Source: Cupriavidus phytohabitans (GTDB lineage: Bacteria; Pseudomonadota; Gammaproteobacteria; Burkholderiales; Burkholderiaceae). From it: DNA of 64,000 nucleotides. Below are positions 43,312 through 52,325 of this stretch, piece after piece; positions within the stretch are counted from its first letter, which is position 1, and each line of letters opens with the position of its first letter. The notes beneath the pieces are model-generated. The model was not told the DNA's origin. It saw only the letters and a program-made list of their open reading frames with translations, and did no database searches. A program made the position numbers and the translations under genes. The stretch is from NCBI RefSeq assembly GCF_000426345.1, contig NZ_AUFE01000029.1:1-64000 (forward strand), in the 5' to 3' direction.

Positions 43312-44331
43312 TCAATCGATCGAAGCCCCCACCGTCTTCACCACCCCCGCCCACTTCTGCCGGTCCGCCTTGACGGTAGCCTTGAACTGCTCCACCGACT
43401 CGATCCGCGGCGTATTGCCGGCATCGACCAGCTTCTGCCGGATCGACGGCGTTTCCAGCGCGACCTTGACCGCGTCGTTGATCTTGCGCGCGATCTTCGG
43501 ATCCAGGCCCTTGGGCCCGAAGAATCCAAACCAGATGGTGCTGTTGTAGCCGGCGACGCCGCTCTCGGCAATGGTCGGCACGTCCGGAATCACCGGCACG
43601 CGCTTGCTGGTGGTCACGCCCAGCAGCCGCACCTTGCCGGCACGGTATTGCGGCAGCACGCTCTGCACCTGGTTGAAGATGCAGCAGACCTCGCCCTTGA
43701 GCACGGCCTGCAGCGCATCGGGGCCGCCCTTGTACGGTACGTGGGTCATGTCCAGGCCCGCGCGGGCGTTGAATTCGGCGAAGGCCAGGTGCGTGCCCGT
43801 CCCGTTGCCGGTCGAGGCATAGTTGTACTTGCCCGGATTGGCCTTCACCTTCTCGATGAATTCCTTCACCGTCTTCACGTCGATCACGGCCGGATTGACA
43901 GTCAGCACGTTGGACACTTCGACCAGCGGCGCCACCGGCGTGAAATCGGTGTCGGCGTCGAACGGCAGGTTCTTGTACAGCGCCGGATTGATGCCGTGCG
44001 TGGCCGCGGTGCCGAGCAGCAGCGTGTAGCCGTCAGGCCTGGCATGCGCCACCACTTCGGAGGCGACGTTGCCGCCGGCGCCCGGACGGTAGTCATAGAT
44101 GATCGTGGTCTTGAGCGACTTCTGCAGCGATTCCTGCAGCGCGCGGCCCACCATGTCGACGCCGGAGCCGGCGGTGAATCCCATCAGGATCGTCACCGGC
44201 TGCGTCGGCCACTCGCCCTGCGCCCGGGCGGGCGCGCTCACGGCAGCGGCGGCGCACAGGGCGGCCATGCCTGCGGCCAGGCGGAAGGTGGAACGGAAGG
44301 ACAAGCGCGGCAGGCGGGACGAAATGGGCAT
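43312..44331 (-). CDS. Bug-family (TctC-like) periplasmic binding protein
   Basis: This 339-residue exported receptor has a signal peptide at residues about 15-38 (FRLAAGMAALCAAAAVSAPARA, cleaved before QGEWPTQPVTI). Family segments are VDMVGRALQESLQKSLKTTI, YDYRPGAGGNVASEVVAHA, and VPYKGGPDALQAVLKGEVCCI in the middle. The start at MPISSRLP drops 43 upstream residues. No transporter membrane genes are near, so it is an orphan like the one at 9010. Ligand unknown. Confidence 0.92.
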   Translation of the reverse strand: MPISSRLPRLSFRSTFRLAAGMAALCAAAAVSAPARAQGEWPTQPVTILMGFTAGSGVDMVGRALQESLQKSLKTTIIYDYRPGAGGNVASEVVAHARPDGYTLLLGTAATHGINPALYKNLPFDADTDFTPVAPLVEVSNVLTVNPAVIDVKTVKEFIEKVKANPGKYNYASTGNGTGTHLAFAEFNARAGLDMTHVPYKGGPDALQAVLKGEVCCIFNQVQSVLPQYRAGKVRLLGVTTSKRVPVIPDVPTIAESGVAGYNSTIWFGFFGPKGLDPKIARKINDAVKVALETPSIRQKLVDAGNTPRIESVEQFKATVKADRQKWAGVVKTVGASID

Positions 44332-44357
44332 GGGGGCACCGTCAGGAAAGGCAGCAC

Positions 44358-44384
44358 AAAAAAAGGCCGGGGTCTGAGCCCCGG
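44358..44384 (-). terminator. Leftward rho-independent terminator after the SNF2 gene
   Basis: On the minus strand CCGGGG-CTCAGA-CCCCGG is a perfect 6-bp stem, followed by CC and seven Ts. It lies about 100 bp after the SNF2 stop and before the Bug gene start, so it separates the two. Confidence 0.85.
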
Positions 44385-44481
44385 GCCAGTGCCACAAGAT
44401 AGCAAGGATCCTGCCAAAACCCAACGAACCAGTTCGCTTGAAGGTATGCCGTGGCGGCATATGGTGCGCATGGCGTGGCGC

Positions 44482-47472
44482 TCAGCGGCGCAGCAGGCCC
44501 ACCAGTTCGTCGATATCCGGCAATGGCGCACCGGTTCCCGCGGCACGTTCGTCATCCGCCTCCAGCAAGCCGTCGGCCAGCGCGCGCTTGTCGCGGTGCA
44601 GGTCGACGATGCGCTCCTCGATGGTGCCGGCGCTGATCAGCCGGTACACCGTCACCGGGCGCTGCTGGCCGATACGGTGCGCGCGGCCCATGGCCTGGTC
44701 CTCGGCGGCAGGGTTCCACCACGGGTCGGCGATGATCACGTAGTCCGCAGCGGTCAGGTTCAGGCCGAAGCCGCCGGCCTTCAGGCTGATCAGGAAGACA
44801 TCGCCCTCGCCCGCCTGGAAGGCGGCCACGCGGCGCGTGCGCTCTGCCGCCGGCGTGGCGCCGTCCAGGTACTGCAGCGCCAGCCCGGCGCGCTCCAGGC
44901 CCTGGCGCAGCAGCTGCAGGAAATCGACGAACTGGCTGAACACCAGCGTCTTGTGGCCACTGGCGGCCAGTTCGCCGGCCAGTGCCACAAAGGCGCGCAG
45001 CTTGGCGCCCTCTTCCAGCTGGCTGGCGATTTCCGGCGTGGCCAGGCGCGGGTCGCACGCGGCGCGGCGCAGGCGCATGATCTGCGCCAGCACATGGATG
45101 CGCGCCTGTGACTGCTGCTGCGCCTGCGCGAGGGCGCGCGCCTTTGCCCCCGCCGGCGCGCCTTGCGTGGCCTTGCGCGCGGCCTCCACCCGCGCCAGCG
45201 CGGCTTCGGCCTGGGTCTGCGCTTGCCGGCGCAGCGCTTCGTAGTGCGCGGCTTCCACCGCTTCGGGCTCGACCCGTATCACCAGCTCCGTGCGCGGCGG
45301 CAGTTCGTCGAGCACCTGGGCCTTGGTCCGGCGCAGCACGAAGGGCGCGATCATGCGGCGCAGGCGCTGGCGGGCCTCGCGCACGCCGCCGCGCTCGATC
45401 GGGTTGGCGAAATGTTCGTTGAAGCGCGCCAGCGAGCCCAGCAAACCCGGGTTGCAGAAGCGCATCACCGACCACAGCTCGGCCAGCCGGTTTTCCACCG
45501 GGGTGCCACTCAGTGCCATGCGGAAATCGGCGCGCAGGTCGAACATCGCCTGCGCGCGCCGCGTGATGGCATTCTTGAACGCCTGCGCCTCGTCGGCGAC
45601 CACGGTGTGCCAGCCGCGCGCGCAGAAATCCTGGCGCGCCTGCTGCAGCAGCGTGTACGAGACGATCACCAGGTCTTGCGGCCCGGCCTGCTCCAGCAGC
45701 GTGTCGCGCACAGTGTCTGCCCCCTCGGCATAGACGTGGACATTGAGCGTGGGCGCGAAGCGGCGCGCCTCGGCGGCCCAGTTGCCGCACACCGAGGTGG
45801 GTGCGATTACCAGGGCGGCGCCGCCGGCCGCGCGCGCCACCAGCACCGCCAGTGACTGCACGGTCTTGCCCAGGCCCATGTCGTCGGCCAGGCAGGCGCC
45901 CAGCCCCGAGGCGGCCAGCGTCATGGCCCAGCGGTAGCCGGCTTCCTGGTACGGGCGCAGTTCCGCCGCCAGCGTGGCGGGCACGGTGATCTGCGTGTCG
46001 CGCGCCGCGCGCAGGCGGGCGATGCGCTGGCGGAAATGCGCGTCGGGATCGACGCCCGCGCCGGCGAGCACGTCGTCCAGCCACGGCGTGGCCATCTGCG
46101 GCACGCGGATGCCGTCGGGGATGCGCTCGGCCACCGCGGCCAGGTCGCGCAGCTGGCCGCGCAGTGCCCGCGTCAGCGCCACGTAGACGCCCTGCCCCAT
46201 CGGCACGAAGCGGCCGGCGTGGCTGCCGGTCCAGTCGATCAGCTTGCCCAGCTCCAGCACCAGCCCTTCGGCCACGCGCAACTCGCCGGCCAGCCGGTAC
46301 CAGGCGCCGCGGCTTTCGATATGGACGCCGAGCTGCGGCAGGTCGGCGGCGACGATGCGGATTTCCTTGCCGCGTGGCCATTCCACGGCCTGCACCGCGG
46401 GCAGGCCAGGCAGCGCTTCCAGCACGGCCAGCGCGTCCTCCGGGTCGTCCAGTGTCCACGTATATTCGCCGCCCGGCGGCGACTGCGTGACCAGCACCGG
46501 CAGCGCGGCGAAGACCTCGGCCACGCTGGCCAGTTCGGCATCGAGATCGCGCTGCGTGACCAGCGTCTCGCCCCGTACCGCGGCCATCAGGCGTTCCCTG
46601 CCCGCGCCCGGCGCGAGCCTCGGCCCGAGCTGGCCCAGCGGCGTGACCACCAGCCGCATCGTGATGCCGCGCCCGGCCACGCCGCCGATGGGCGCGACCT
46701 CGGCCCGCAGCCTCGCTTCGGCTTCGACAGGGCGCGTGCCGGCGGCCTGGTCGGCATGGACCTGGAAGTGGCCGGCCAGCGCCCGCAGGGTGCGGTCGAG
46801 CTGGGCCTGGCCGTCCTCCGGAATCGCCAGCCCGTCGCCGATCAGCCGCGCGGCGTCGAACTGCGCCGGGGTGAAGCGAAGCACCTTGAGCCGGTGCGGC
46901 CCGTCGCGCAGCACCGTGACCTGGCGCAGCGCCTCGGCCTCCTGGCGCGCCGCGGCGGGCAGCAAGGCCTCCATCGCCGGCGCCTCGCGCAATGGCGGGT
47001 ACAGGCGCAGCACGAAGCGGCCGGCGCTGTGCACGGCCTCCAGCGCGGGCGCGTCCTCGACCACCTCCAGTGTCTGCGACGTCGCGTGGGCGAGCACCAC
47101 GCCCGGATGGCCGACCAGCGCCATGGCGGCCGCCGCGCGATCCAGCACATAGCGCCGGTTGTGCGAGGCGTCGCGCCGGATCGCGCGCGCGATGCGTGCG
47201 TCCCACGGCTCGAGCCGGTCATCCTCGGCCACGCGCGCCAGCGCTACGGGCTTCGGCTTGCCCCAGCCGCGCGCGCCGCGCACCTGCTCGAGCGGCTCGA
47301 TGGTGGCCACCGCGCCGTCCGGTTCCAGCGTCAGCGCCCACAGCAGGCGGCGGCCGCCCTCGCTGGCAGCGGCGGGTTCGGCGCTGGCGAGCGCGCGCAG
47401 CGCTTCCAGCGCCTGCTCCCAGCCAGGCTGGCCGGGTTCGGCATGCGGGTCGGAATGTGTGGTCAAAGGCAC
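44482..47472 (-). CDS. SNF2-family DNA helicase / ATPase
   Basis: This 996-residue protein has about 500 N-terminal residues without a domain I can name, then a SNF2 ATPase (from about 510: ADDMGLGKTVQSLAV Walker A, VVADEAQAFKN as motif II, ALSGTPVENRLAELW). A helicase C domain follows from about 840 (KTLVFSQFVDFLQLL, LISLKAGGFGLNLT, GRAHRIGQQRPVTVYRL). Proteins of this kind translocate on double-stranded DNA and remodel bound proteins; this one resembles the stand-alone bacterial SNF2 group rather than RapA. DEAQ in place of DEAH is common in bacterial members. The start is GTG at 47470-47472 and is uncertain. Confidence 0.9.
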   Translation of the reverse strand: MPLTTHSDPHAEPGQPGWEQALEALRALASAEPAAASEGGRRLLWALTLEPDGAVATIEPLEQVRGARGWGKPKPVALARVAEDDRLEPWDARIARAIRRDASHNRRYVLDRAAAAMALVGHPGVVLAHATSQTLEVVEDAPALEAVHSAGRFVLRLYPPLREAPAMEALLPAAARQEAEALRQVTVLRDGPHRLKVLRFTPAQFDAARLIGDGLAIPEDGQAQLDRTLRALAGHFQVHADQAAGTRPVEAEARLRAEVAPIGGVAGRGITMRLVVTPLGQLGPRLAPGAGRERLMAAVRGETLVTQRDLDAELASVAEVFAALPVLVTQSPPGGEYTWTLDDPEDALAVLEALPGLPAVQAVEWPRGKEIRIVAADLPQLGVHIESRGAWYRLAGELRVAEGLVLELGKLIDWTGSHAGRFVPMGQGVYVALTRALRGQLRDLAAVAERIPDGIRVPQMATPWLDDVLAGAGVDPDAHFRQRIARLRAARDTQITVPATLAAELRPYQEAGYRWAMTLAASGLGACLADDMGLGKTVQSLAVLVARAAGGAALVIAPTSVCGNWAAEARRFAPTLNVHVYAEGADTVRDTLLEQAGPQDLVIVSYTLLQQARQDFCARGWHTVVADEAQAFKNAITRRAQAMFDLRADFRMALSGTPVENRLAELWSVMRFCNPGLLGSLARFNEHFANPIERGGVREARQRLRRMIAPFVLRRTKAQVLDELPPRTELVIRVEPEAVEAAHYEALRRQAQTQAEAALARVEAARKATQGAPAGAKARALAQAQQQSQARIHVLAQIMRLRRAACDPRLATPEIASQLEEGAKLRAFVALAGELAASGHKTLVFSQFVDFLQLLRQGLERAGLALQYLDGATPAAERTRRVAAFQAGEGDVFLISLKAGGFGLNLTAADYVIIADPWWNPAAEDQAMGRAHRIGQQRPVTVYRLISAGTIEERIVDLHRDKRALADGLLEADDERAAGTGAPLPDIDELVGLLRR

Positions 47473-47674
47473 GAGGGAACGGACTGGCGTCGGGACGGGC
47501 GCGGACGATGCGACCCGCGAGCCGGCAAACGCACGGAAATGAGGATTCTAGTCCGCCGCTGCCCCTTTTTTCTCCCGCATTCCCCCGCCCTCCCCCCGCC
47601 GCTCGCGTTGGCACCCATGCCCCCCGGGCTTACAATGTCGTTTTTGCTACTTTCACGGCGCTGGGAGAATAGAC

Positions 47675-48595
47675 ATGTCGATGGCGGATCGCGACGGCAA
47701 GATCTGGATGGACGGCAAGCTGATCGAATGGCGCGACGCCAAGATCCATGTGCTGACGCATACGCTGCACTACGGCATGGGCGTATTCGAGGGCGTGCGC
47801 GCCTACAAGACGCCCGAAGGCACCGCCATCTTCCGGCTGAAAGAGCACACCCGCCGCCTGTTCAACTCCGCCAAGATCTTCCAGATGGCCATGCCGTTCG
47901 ACGAGGCCACCCTGGAAGCCGCCCAGCGCGAAGTGGTACGCGCCAACAACCTGGAATCCTGCTACATCCGCCCGCTGGTGTGGATCGGCTCGGAAAAGCT
48001 GGGCGTGTCGGCCAGGGGCAACACCATCCACGTTGCGATCGCGGCGTGGCCGTGGGGTGCCTACCTGGGCGAGGAAGGCATGGAGCGCGGCATCCGCGTG
48101 AAGACTTCGTCGTTCACCCGCCACCACGTCAACGTGTCGCTGGTGCGCGCCAAGGCCAGCGGCTACTACATCAACTCGATCCTCGCCAACCAGGAAGCGA
48201 CCGGCCTGGGCTACGACGAAGCGCTGCTGCTCGACACCGAAGGCTACGTCAGCGAAGGCTCGGGCGAGAACGTCTTCATCGTGCGCAACGGCGTGATCTA
48301 CACCCCGGACCTGGCCTCGTGCCTGGACGGCATCACGCGCGACGCCACGCTGACCATCGCGCGCGACCTGGGCATCGAGGTGCGCGAGAAGCGCATCACC
48401 CGTGACGAGATGTACTGCGCCGACGAAGCCTTCTTCACCGGCACCGCCGCCGAAGTCACGCCGATCCGCGAGCTGGATGACCGCATCATCGGCGAAGGCC
48501 GCCGCGGCCCGGTGACCAAGCAGATCCAGGACGCGTTCTTTGCCGCCGTGGGCGGCACCGACGAAAAGTACAAGAAGTGGCTGACGCTGGTCTGA
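47675..48595 (+). CDS. ilvE: Branched-chain amino acid aminotransferase
   Basis: This 306-residue class IV PLP enzyme makes the last step in valine, leucine and isoleucine synthesis. HTLHYGMGVFEGVRAYKTPEG is the N-terminal signature. The PLP Lys is residue 160 (RAKASGYYINSILA), and GYVSEGSGENVFIVRNGVIYTP is the class IV signature. GGGAG 7 nt before the ATG sets the start. It is followed by a hairpin and then by a small zinc-ribbon gene. Confidence 0.97.
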   Translation: MSMADRDGKIWMDGKLIEWRDAKIHVLTHTLHYGMGVFEGVRAYKTPEGTAIFRLKEHTRRLFNSAKIFQMAMPFDEATLEAAQREVVRANNLESCYIRPLVWIGSEKLGVSARGNTIHVAIAAWPWGAYLGEEGMERGIRVKTSSFTRHHVNVSLVRAKASGYYINSILANQEATGLGYDEALLLDTEGYVSEGSGENVFIVRNGVIYTPDLASCLDGITRDATLTIARDLGIEVREKRITRDEMYCADEAFFTGTAAEVTPIRELDDRIIGEGRRGPVTKQIQDAFFAAVGGTDEKYKKWLTLV

Positions 48596-48616
48596 GCACC
48601 GGCCGCCAGCCCTCGT

Positions 48617-48657
48617 GCCCCGCACCCGCCGCCGTGCGCGCGGGGCATGCCTTGTTT
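48617..48657 (+). terminator. Possible terminator after ilvE
   Basis: GCCCCGC (48617-48623) and GCGGGGC (48640-48646) can pair, followed by ATGCCTTGTTTT. The T-tract is interrupted, so termination may be partial, and the next gene at 48691 could still be read from ilvE. Confidence 0.45.
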
Positions 48658-48690
48658 TGACGAACAACAAGCCTCAATCCCCGCAACACC

Positions 48691-48885
48691 ATGACGCAAA
48701 CCGCCACCATCATCGAAATCGGCGCCGAAGACATTCCGCTGCACTGCCCGACCGCCAACACCCCGGCCTGGAACTACCACCCGCGCGTGTTCCTGGACGT
48801 GGCCGACACCGGCGAAGCCAAGTGCCCGTACTGCGGTACCGTCTACAAGCTCAAGCCGGGCACCGTGCTGAAGGGCCACCACTGA
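48691..48885 (+). CDS. Small zinc-finger protein (zf-CHCC type)
   Basis: This 64-residue protein has the zf-CHCC pattern of the NDUFS6-like family: Cys in PLHCPT, His in NYHPRVFLD and CPYC in EAKCPYCGTVYKL, which together would bind one zinc. Such small proteins sit beside ilvE or waaF in many betaproteobacteria. Their role is unproven; mitochondrial relatives help assemble complex I. It lies between ilvE and waaF on the same strand. Confidence 0.88.
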   Translation: MTQTATIIEIGAEDIPLHCPTANTPAWNYHPRVFLDVADTGEAKCPYCGTVYKLKPGTVLKGHH

Positions 48886-49021
48886 CCCGAGCCGCCGGTT
48901 TTCGCACGACCCAGACGCTCCGGGCCGCCAGCAGGCGCCCCGGGGCGTTGCTGTTGCCGGCGATTGCGCCGGCGCCCATGTCTGCGATCGTGCCGGCGAA
49001 CCGGCTTCCCGCGCCCCGCCC

Positions 49022-50044
49022 ATGAAGAAAGCCCTCGTCATCGCCCCCAACTGGATCGGCGACGCCCTGATGGCGCAGCCGCTGTTCGCGCTGCTCAAGG
49101 CGCGCCATCCGCGCCTGGTCATCGACGCGCTCGCGCCCAAGTGGGTGGCGCCCGTGCTCGCGCGCATGCCCGAGATCGGCCGCGTATTCCCGTCCGACCT
49201 GGCGCACGGCAAGCTGCAGCTGTCGGCGCGGCTGATGTTCGCGCAGCAGCTCAAGAACGAAGGCTACGACCTCGCCTACGTGCTGCCGAATTCGCTCAAG
49301 TCGGCGCTGATCCCGTGGCTGGCAGGCATTCCGCTGCGCATCGGCTACCGTGGCGAAGCGCGCTTCGGCATGCTCAACGTGCGCCATGCCAACCCGCCGC
49401 GCGACCACCGTCCGCCGATGGTCGAGCACTATGCCCGCCTCGCGCTCAAGCCCGGCGCGCGCCTGCCCGAGAACATCCCCGAGCCGCGCCTGCGCGTCGA
49501 CCCGGCGCGCATGGCGGCGACCGCGGAGCGCTTCGGCATCGCCCCGCACACGCGCGTGATCGCGTTCTGCCCGGGCGCCGAATACGGCCCCGCCAAGCGC
49601 TGGCCTGCCGGCCACTTCGCCAGGCTGGCGCAGATGCTGCGGCGCTCCTACCCGTACGCGCAGATGATCACGCTGGGCTCGGCCAAGGACGCCGAGATCG
49701 CCGCCGAGATCGTCAAGGACGCGCCGTTCGTGCGCAACCTGTGCGGGCAGACTTCGCTCGATGACGCCGTCGACCTGCTGGCGCTGTCCGAGGCCGCGGT
49801 CTGCAACGATTCCGGCCTGATGCACGTGACCGCGGCACTGAACCGCCCGCAGGTGGCGGTCTATGGATCGAGCGATCCGCGCCACACGCCGCCGCTGTCA
49901 CAGGCTGCGAGTATCATGTGGCTGCAGCTGGAGTGCAGCCCGTGCTTCAAGCGCGAGTGCCCGCTGGGCCACCTGCGTTGCCTGAAAGAGATCGAACCCG
50001 AAATGGTCTTCGTTGAGCTGCGCAAGCTGCTGCACCGGCCCTGA
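49022..50044 (+). CDS. waaF: ADP-heptose:LPS heptosyltransferase II
   Basis: This 340-residue GT-B glycosyltransferase (family 9) adds the second heptose to the lipopolysaccharide inner core, at the cytoplasmic face. It starts MKKALVIAPNWIGDALMAQPLF, the typical WaaF N terminus. FCPGAEYGPAKRWPAGHFA binds ADP-heptose, and CNDSGLMHVTAALNRPQVAVYGSSDP (split: NDSGLMHVTAAL) is the C-terminal signature. Length is normal. Confidence 0.96.
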   Translation: MKKALVIAPNWIGDALMAQPLFALLKARHPRLVIDALAPKWVAPVLARMPEIGRVFPSDLAHGKLQLSARLMFAQQLKNEGYDLAYVLPNSLKSALIPWLAGIPLRIGYRGEARFGMLNVRHANPPRDHRPPMVEHYARLALKPGARLPENIPEPRLRVDPARMAATAERFGIAPHTRVIAFCPGAEYGPAKRWPAGHFARLAQMLRRSYPYAQMITLGSAKDAEIAAEIVKDAPFVRNLCGQTSLDDAVDLLALSEAAVCNDSGLMHVTAALNRPQVAVYGSSDPRHTPPLSQAASIMWLQLECSPCFKRECPLGHLRCLKEIEPEMVFVELRKLLHRP

Positions 50045-50062
50045 TACCCTGACACTGCCACC

Positions 50063-50503
50063 ATGCCTCGTTTTGCCCGCCTGTTCGATTCTGCCGAAGA
50101 CATCGTCGAAGCCTTCCGCGAGGCGCTCAAGCTGCGCGATGCCGAAGCCGCGCTGCGCCTGTGGCTGGACGAGGATTCGATCACCTGCGTGCTGCCCGAC
50201 GGCCAGCGCATGATTGGCCACGAACAACTGCGCCAGGCGTTCTCGCAGCTGCTGGAAGAGCAGCCGGTGCTGGTCGACGCGATCGAAACCAGCAGCCACG
50301 CATCGATGGCCGTGTCGATTTTCGACGTCACCGAGGCGCTGCGCTTTGGCAGCGACCGGGTCGAAGCCGACCTGTACGTGCACACCACCTATGTGCTGAT
50401 GCAGAACCACGAAGGCTGGCGCCTGGCCCATATCCACTGCAGCCCGGCCAACGCCGTGCAGGTAGCCGCGGTGGCCGCGGCGCCCGGCCAGGCGTTGCAC
50501 TGA
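50063..50503 (+). CDS. NTF2-like / SnoaL-like protein
   Basis: This 146-residue protein resembles the nuclear transport factor 2-like superfamily (SgcJ/YybH group), cone-shaped small domains with binding or enzyme functions. LKLRDAEAALRLWLDEDS and the later VHTTYVLMQNHEGWRLAHIHCSP are the helix and closing strands of the fold. It follows waaF by 18 bp and may share its transcript. Function not predictable. Confidence 0.75.
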   Translation: MPRFARLFDSAEDIVEAFREALKLRDAEAALRLWLDEDSITCVLPDGQRMIGHEQLRQAFSQLLEEQPVLVDAIETSSHASMAVSIFDVTEALRFGSDRVEADLYVHTTYVLMQNHEGWRLAHIHCSPANAVQVAAVAAAPGQALH

Positions 50504-50592
50504 GCCTGCCGGGCCGCGCGGCCCGGCTGCAACCGGGCAGGGCTGCGAGAAGGCAAGAACGCAAGACCGCTAGACCGCATTACCGAGCTGGC

Positions 50593-51687
50593 ATGACGCA
50601 GCGCCCCGACCTCCTGACGCATCGTTTGCCTGTTGCCGCCACGCCGCCCGAGCATGGCCACGGCTACGGCGACGGCATCGCCATGCCCTGGTGGCTGCGC
50701 GGCGGCCATGCCCAGACCATCATCCCCGCGCGCTTTTCGCGCCGCCCGCCGCGCGTTGCCTATCGGCGCGAGCGCTGGGACACGCCTGACGGCGACTTCA
50801 TCGACCTCGACTGGACCACCCACCCGCTGCGGCCGGACACGCCGCTGGTGGTGATGTTCCATGGGCTGGAGGGCGATTCAAACAGCCACTATGCGCAGGC
50901 GCTGATGCACGCGCTGGGCACGCGCGGCTGGCAGGGCGTGATCCCGCATTTCCGTGGCTGCTCCGGCGAGCTCAACCTGGCCCCGCGTTTTTACCACTCG
51001 GGCGATTCGGCCGAGCTGCGCTGGGTGCTGGAGCGCGTGCACCGCCAGCACTGCGCCCATGGCCGCAAGCTGCTGGTGGTCGGCATCTCGCTGGGCGGCA
51101 ACGCGCTGCTGCGCCTGCTCGGCGAAGACGGCAACAGTGCCGGCCATGTGCACGCCGCCGCCGCGATCTCGGCGCCGCTGGATCTGGCCGCGGGCGGCGC
51201 GGCGCTGTCGGCCGGCTTCAACATGCTCTATACGCGCATGTTCCTGCAGACCCTCAAGCGCAAGTCGCTGGCCAAGCTGCAGCAGTTCCCCGGCCTGTTC
51301 GACCGCGAGGCGATGCTGGCCAGCCGCGACCTGTACGCGTTCGACAACGTGGTCACGGCGCCGCTGCACGGCTATGCCGATACCGACGACTACTGGCGCC
51401 GCGCCGCCAGCAAGCCGGTGCTCGGCGCGATCGCCGTGCCCACGCTGGTGCTCAATGCGCGCAACGATCCTTTCCTGCCCGGGCGGCACCTGCCCGGCCC
51501 GGCCGACGTCAGCCCGCAGGTCTGGCTGGAACAGCCGGAGCATGGCGGCCATGTCGGCTTCATGACCCCGGATGAAGGCTGGCGGCGCCATCTGTGGCTG
51601 CCCGACAGCCAGTGGGGCGTAGCCTTCGGCGGCCACATCGAATGGCTGCCGGCGCGGATCCTGCGCTTTTTCGACAGCATGATGTAA
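50593..51687 (+). CDS. Alpha/beta hydrolase, YheT family
   Basis: This 364-residue alpha/beta hydrolase belongs to the YheT/EMB8 group. AMPWWLRGGHAQTIIPA near the N terminus is diagnostic. The oxyanion region VVMFHGLEGDSNSHYAQ, the nucleophile elbow VVGISLGGNALLRLLGE (Ser in GISLGG), the Asp in NARNDPFLPG and the His in EHGGHVGFM make a full triad. Substrate unknown; probably an esterase or acylhydrolase. The start at 50593 excludes a long in-frame stretch over the preceding gene. Confidence 0.92.
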   Translation: MTQRPDLLTHRLPVAATPPEHGHGYGDGIAMPWWLRGGHAQTIIPARFSRRPPRVAYRRERWDTPDGDFIDLDWTTHPLRPDTPLVVMFHGLEGDSNSHYAQALMHALGTRGWQGVIPHFRGCSGELNLAPRFYHSGDSAELRWVLERVHRQHCAHGRKLLVVGISLGGNALLRLLGEDGNSAGHVHAAAAISAPLDLAAGGAALSAGFNMLYTRMFLQTLKRKSLAKLQQFPGLFDREAMLASRDLYAFDNVVTAPLHGYADTDDYWRRAASKPVLGAIAVPTLVLNARNDPFLPGRHLPGPADVSPQVWLEQPEHGGHVGFMTPDEGWRRHLWLPDSQWGVAFGGHIEWLPARILRFFDSMM

Positions 51688-51731
51688 AGCCGCCGGCGGC
51701 GCGTGCCGCCTGGGCGGCAGAGGAGAAGGAG

Positions 51732-52298
51732 ATGGACGACATCGTCAGGCAAGCCATGGCGCGCTGGCCCAACGTGCCCAACGCCTATGGCTGGCTCGCG
51801 CTGGACCGGCGCGGGCAGTGGCGCCTGCGCAATGAATACGCCCAGCAGCACGGCTTGTCCGGCGAGCCGGTGCGCAACGAAGCGCTGGTCGCCTTCATCG
51901 AACGCAACTACCTGTGCGACGAGCGCGGCGCGTGGTACTTCCAGAACGGGCCGCAGAAGGTGTTCGTGGCGCTGGCGTACGCGCCGTGGATCGTGCGGCT
52001 GCACCAGCGCGCGTTTTGCACGACCTCGCGGCAGCCCTTCACGCTGCAGGCCTGCTACGCCGACGACAATGGCAACGTGGTGCTGTCAGGGACGGTCGAC
52101 GGCGTGGATGGCACGCAGGCAGCGCTGCTGCACGACCATGACCTCGAGACCTTCAGCGGCAGCAGCACCTGGCATGGCGAAGCCTGCGGCACCGAACTCG
52201 GCCTGTTCCACCACGACGGCCGCGACCTGCCGATCGAGCCCATCGCGGAAAGCGAGGTGCCGAAGCGCTTCGGCTTTGTGCGCCAGCCGGCGGCCTGA
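51732..52298 (+). CDS. Conserved betaproteobacterial protein of unknown function
   Basis: This 188-residue soluble protein starts MDDIVRQAMARWPNVPNAYG and has a Trp-rich first half (GWLALDRRGQWRLRNEYA, RGAWYFQNGPQKVFVALAYA). I recall such proteins next to YheT-type hydrolases in Burkholderiaceae, under a DUF name I cannot give with certainty. No catalytic motif, signal peptide or membrane helix is visible. GGAGAAGGAG directly before the ATG is a strong ribosome-binding site. Convergent with the BepA-type gene. Confidence 0.8.
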   Translation: MDDIVRQAMARWPNVPNAYGWLALDRRGQWRLRNEYAQQHGLSGEPVRNEALVAFIERNYLCDERGAWYFQNGPQKVFVALAYAPWIVRLHQRAFCTTSRQPFTLQACYADDNGNVVLSGTVDGVDGTQAALLHDHDLETFSGSSTWHGEACGTELGLFHHDGRDLPIEPIAESEVPKRFGFVRQPAA

Positions 52299-52325
52299 CG
52301 CCGACCGGCGCTGACCGGCGCTGCC

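Noticed and set aside
45590..45620. DEAQ instead of DEAH in the SNF2 protein as a lost catalytic residue
   Set aside because: DEAQ at motif II is common among bacterial SNF2 proteins, so it is not a defect.
44552..47206. 884-codon frame on the same strand as the SNF2 gene but in another phase
   Set aside because: Gly/Arg/Ala-rich shadow with no domain; the SNF2 frame has all helicase motifs.
46036..48405. 789-codon plus-strand frame over the SNF2 and ilvE genes
   Set aside because: It crosses two real genes on opposite strands and lacks any motif.
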